Positions 29,898 through 30,236 of a stretch of DNA of 30,236 nt are shown piece after piece. The position numbers and the translations under genes are program-made. The notes under the pieces are model-generated. The model had not been told where the DNA came from. It worked only from the letters and a program-made list of their open reading frames with translations, and did not search any database. This stretch comes from Chara braunii. Taxonomy: Eukaryota > Streptophyta > Charophyceae > Charales > Characeae. The stretch spans positions 1,423,983 to 1,454,218 of the forward strand of contig BFEA01000227.1 of the NCBI GenBank assembly GCA_003427395.1. Direction: 5' to 3'. Every line of letters starts with the position of its first letter. Positions within the stretch are counted from its first letter, which is position 1.

Positions 29898-29931
<34 letters not shown>
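29893..29931. repeat. (CA)n microsatellite
   Basis: About 17 CA units with one interruption at the start. Confidence 0.95.
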
Positions 29932-29933
<2 letters not shown>

Positions 29934-30086
29934 GAAATGCTTGAGACATGTACCACATCTTTACCTCGTGTGTCACATAAACCCACTTGCACACAGCCAA
30001 AAGGCAAAGAGGCCAAGAAAAGAGGAAGGAAACAGCCCAAACAAAACAGAACAGGGGCCTACAAAAACAAATCCTAAATATATATA

Positions 30087-30236
30087 TATATCGTCACAAA
30101 CAGAACTGCCCGATAAACCGTAGGCAGAGAGAGAGAAGAGGACAACAAACGAGGGGCTGTGACAAACTGTTTCGTCGGAGTTTCACCGACTCATCAGGAG
30201 GCTGAACCCTCAACAGTCTGCAGAATCCCCTCACTG
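30087..30236 (+). repeat. Family R repeat, copy running off the window
   Basis: Starts TATATATCGTCACAAACAG and continues colinearly with 18641-18790 to the last base. Its first 70 bp nearly equal the left arm at 1341-1412, about 28.7 kb away. Confidence 0.8.

Overview
The window reads as nuclear DNA of a plant-lineage (streptophyte) eukaryote, plausibly a charophyte alga such as Chara. The evidence is a U6 snRNA-derived copy with the plant-type 5' region, an interstitial plant-type telomere repeat (CCCTAAA)n, GT-AG introns of 0.16 to 4 kb, an intron with a perfect TACTAAC branch-point sequence, a very heavy load of short non-autonomous transposons, and long (CT)n/(GA)n tracts. The genus is a guess.

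The main gene is on the minus strand and runs from about 17769 down past 1031. Eleven small exons, joined in a consistent reading phase, encode a PrimPol-type primase-polymerase (archaeo-eukaryotic primase superfamily). The catalytic DxE, SxH and third-Asp motifs and the Cys-His-Cys-Cys zinc site are all present. The exons are 17734-17769 (tentative start), 17482-17574, 15066-15247, 13109-13160, 8801-9061, 8113-8313, 5684-5761, 3920-4106, 3548-3655, 3306-3371 and 1031-1087 (probable). About 440 residues are covered. The extreme C-terminus is not securely located. The introns carry most of the repeats in the first 17 kb.

Upstream on the same strand is a second set of exons: a C2H2-like zinc-finger exon with acidic tail (22914-24029), an internal exon (22016-22180) and an acidic exon ending in TAG (17968-18120). 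They are either a separate gene ending about 200 bp before the PrimPol start, or the N-terminal part of the PrimPol transcription unit broken by point mutations. The TAG is the last codon before a good splice donor, all junctions are phase 0, and there are signs of a TGA and a frameshift in the zinc-finger exon.

Repeat layout. (1) A family with terminal inverted repeats (TIRs), full of (CT)n/(GA)n tracts punctuated by GAATCTTCC/GGAAGATTC palindromes: 4282-5609, 20361-21104, and a right end at 838. (2) A hAT-like element with TIRs and a near-perfect 8-bp target-site duplication (16158-16895), and a diverged relative (13360-14097). (3) Small elements with TAGGCTAC termini (1541-1794, 16920-17201, 25936-26281 and fragments). 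(4) A repeat that repeatedly starts at TATATAT-CGTCA, including a foldback pair at 1337-1534, a cluster at 18.2-19.2 kb, and a copy running off the right edge. (5) A U6 retropseudogene with A-rich tail and a 13-bp target-site duplication (27472-27610), next to a decayed Ty3/Gypsy polyprotein fragment. The stretch from 24.2 kb to the right end has no gene I can support.
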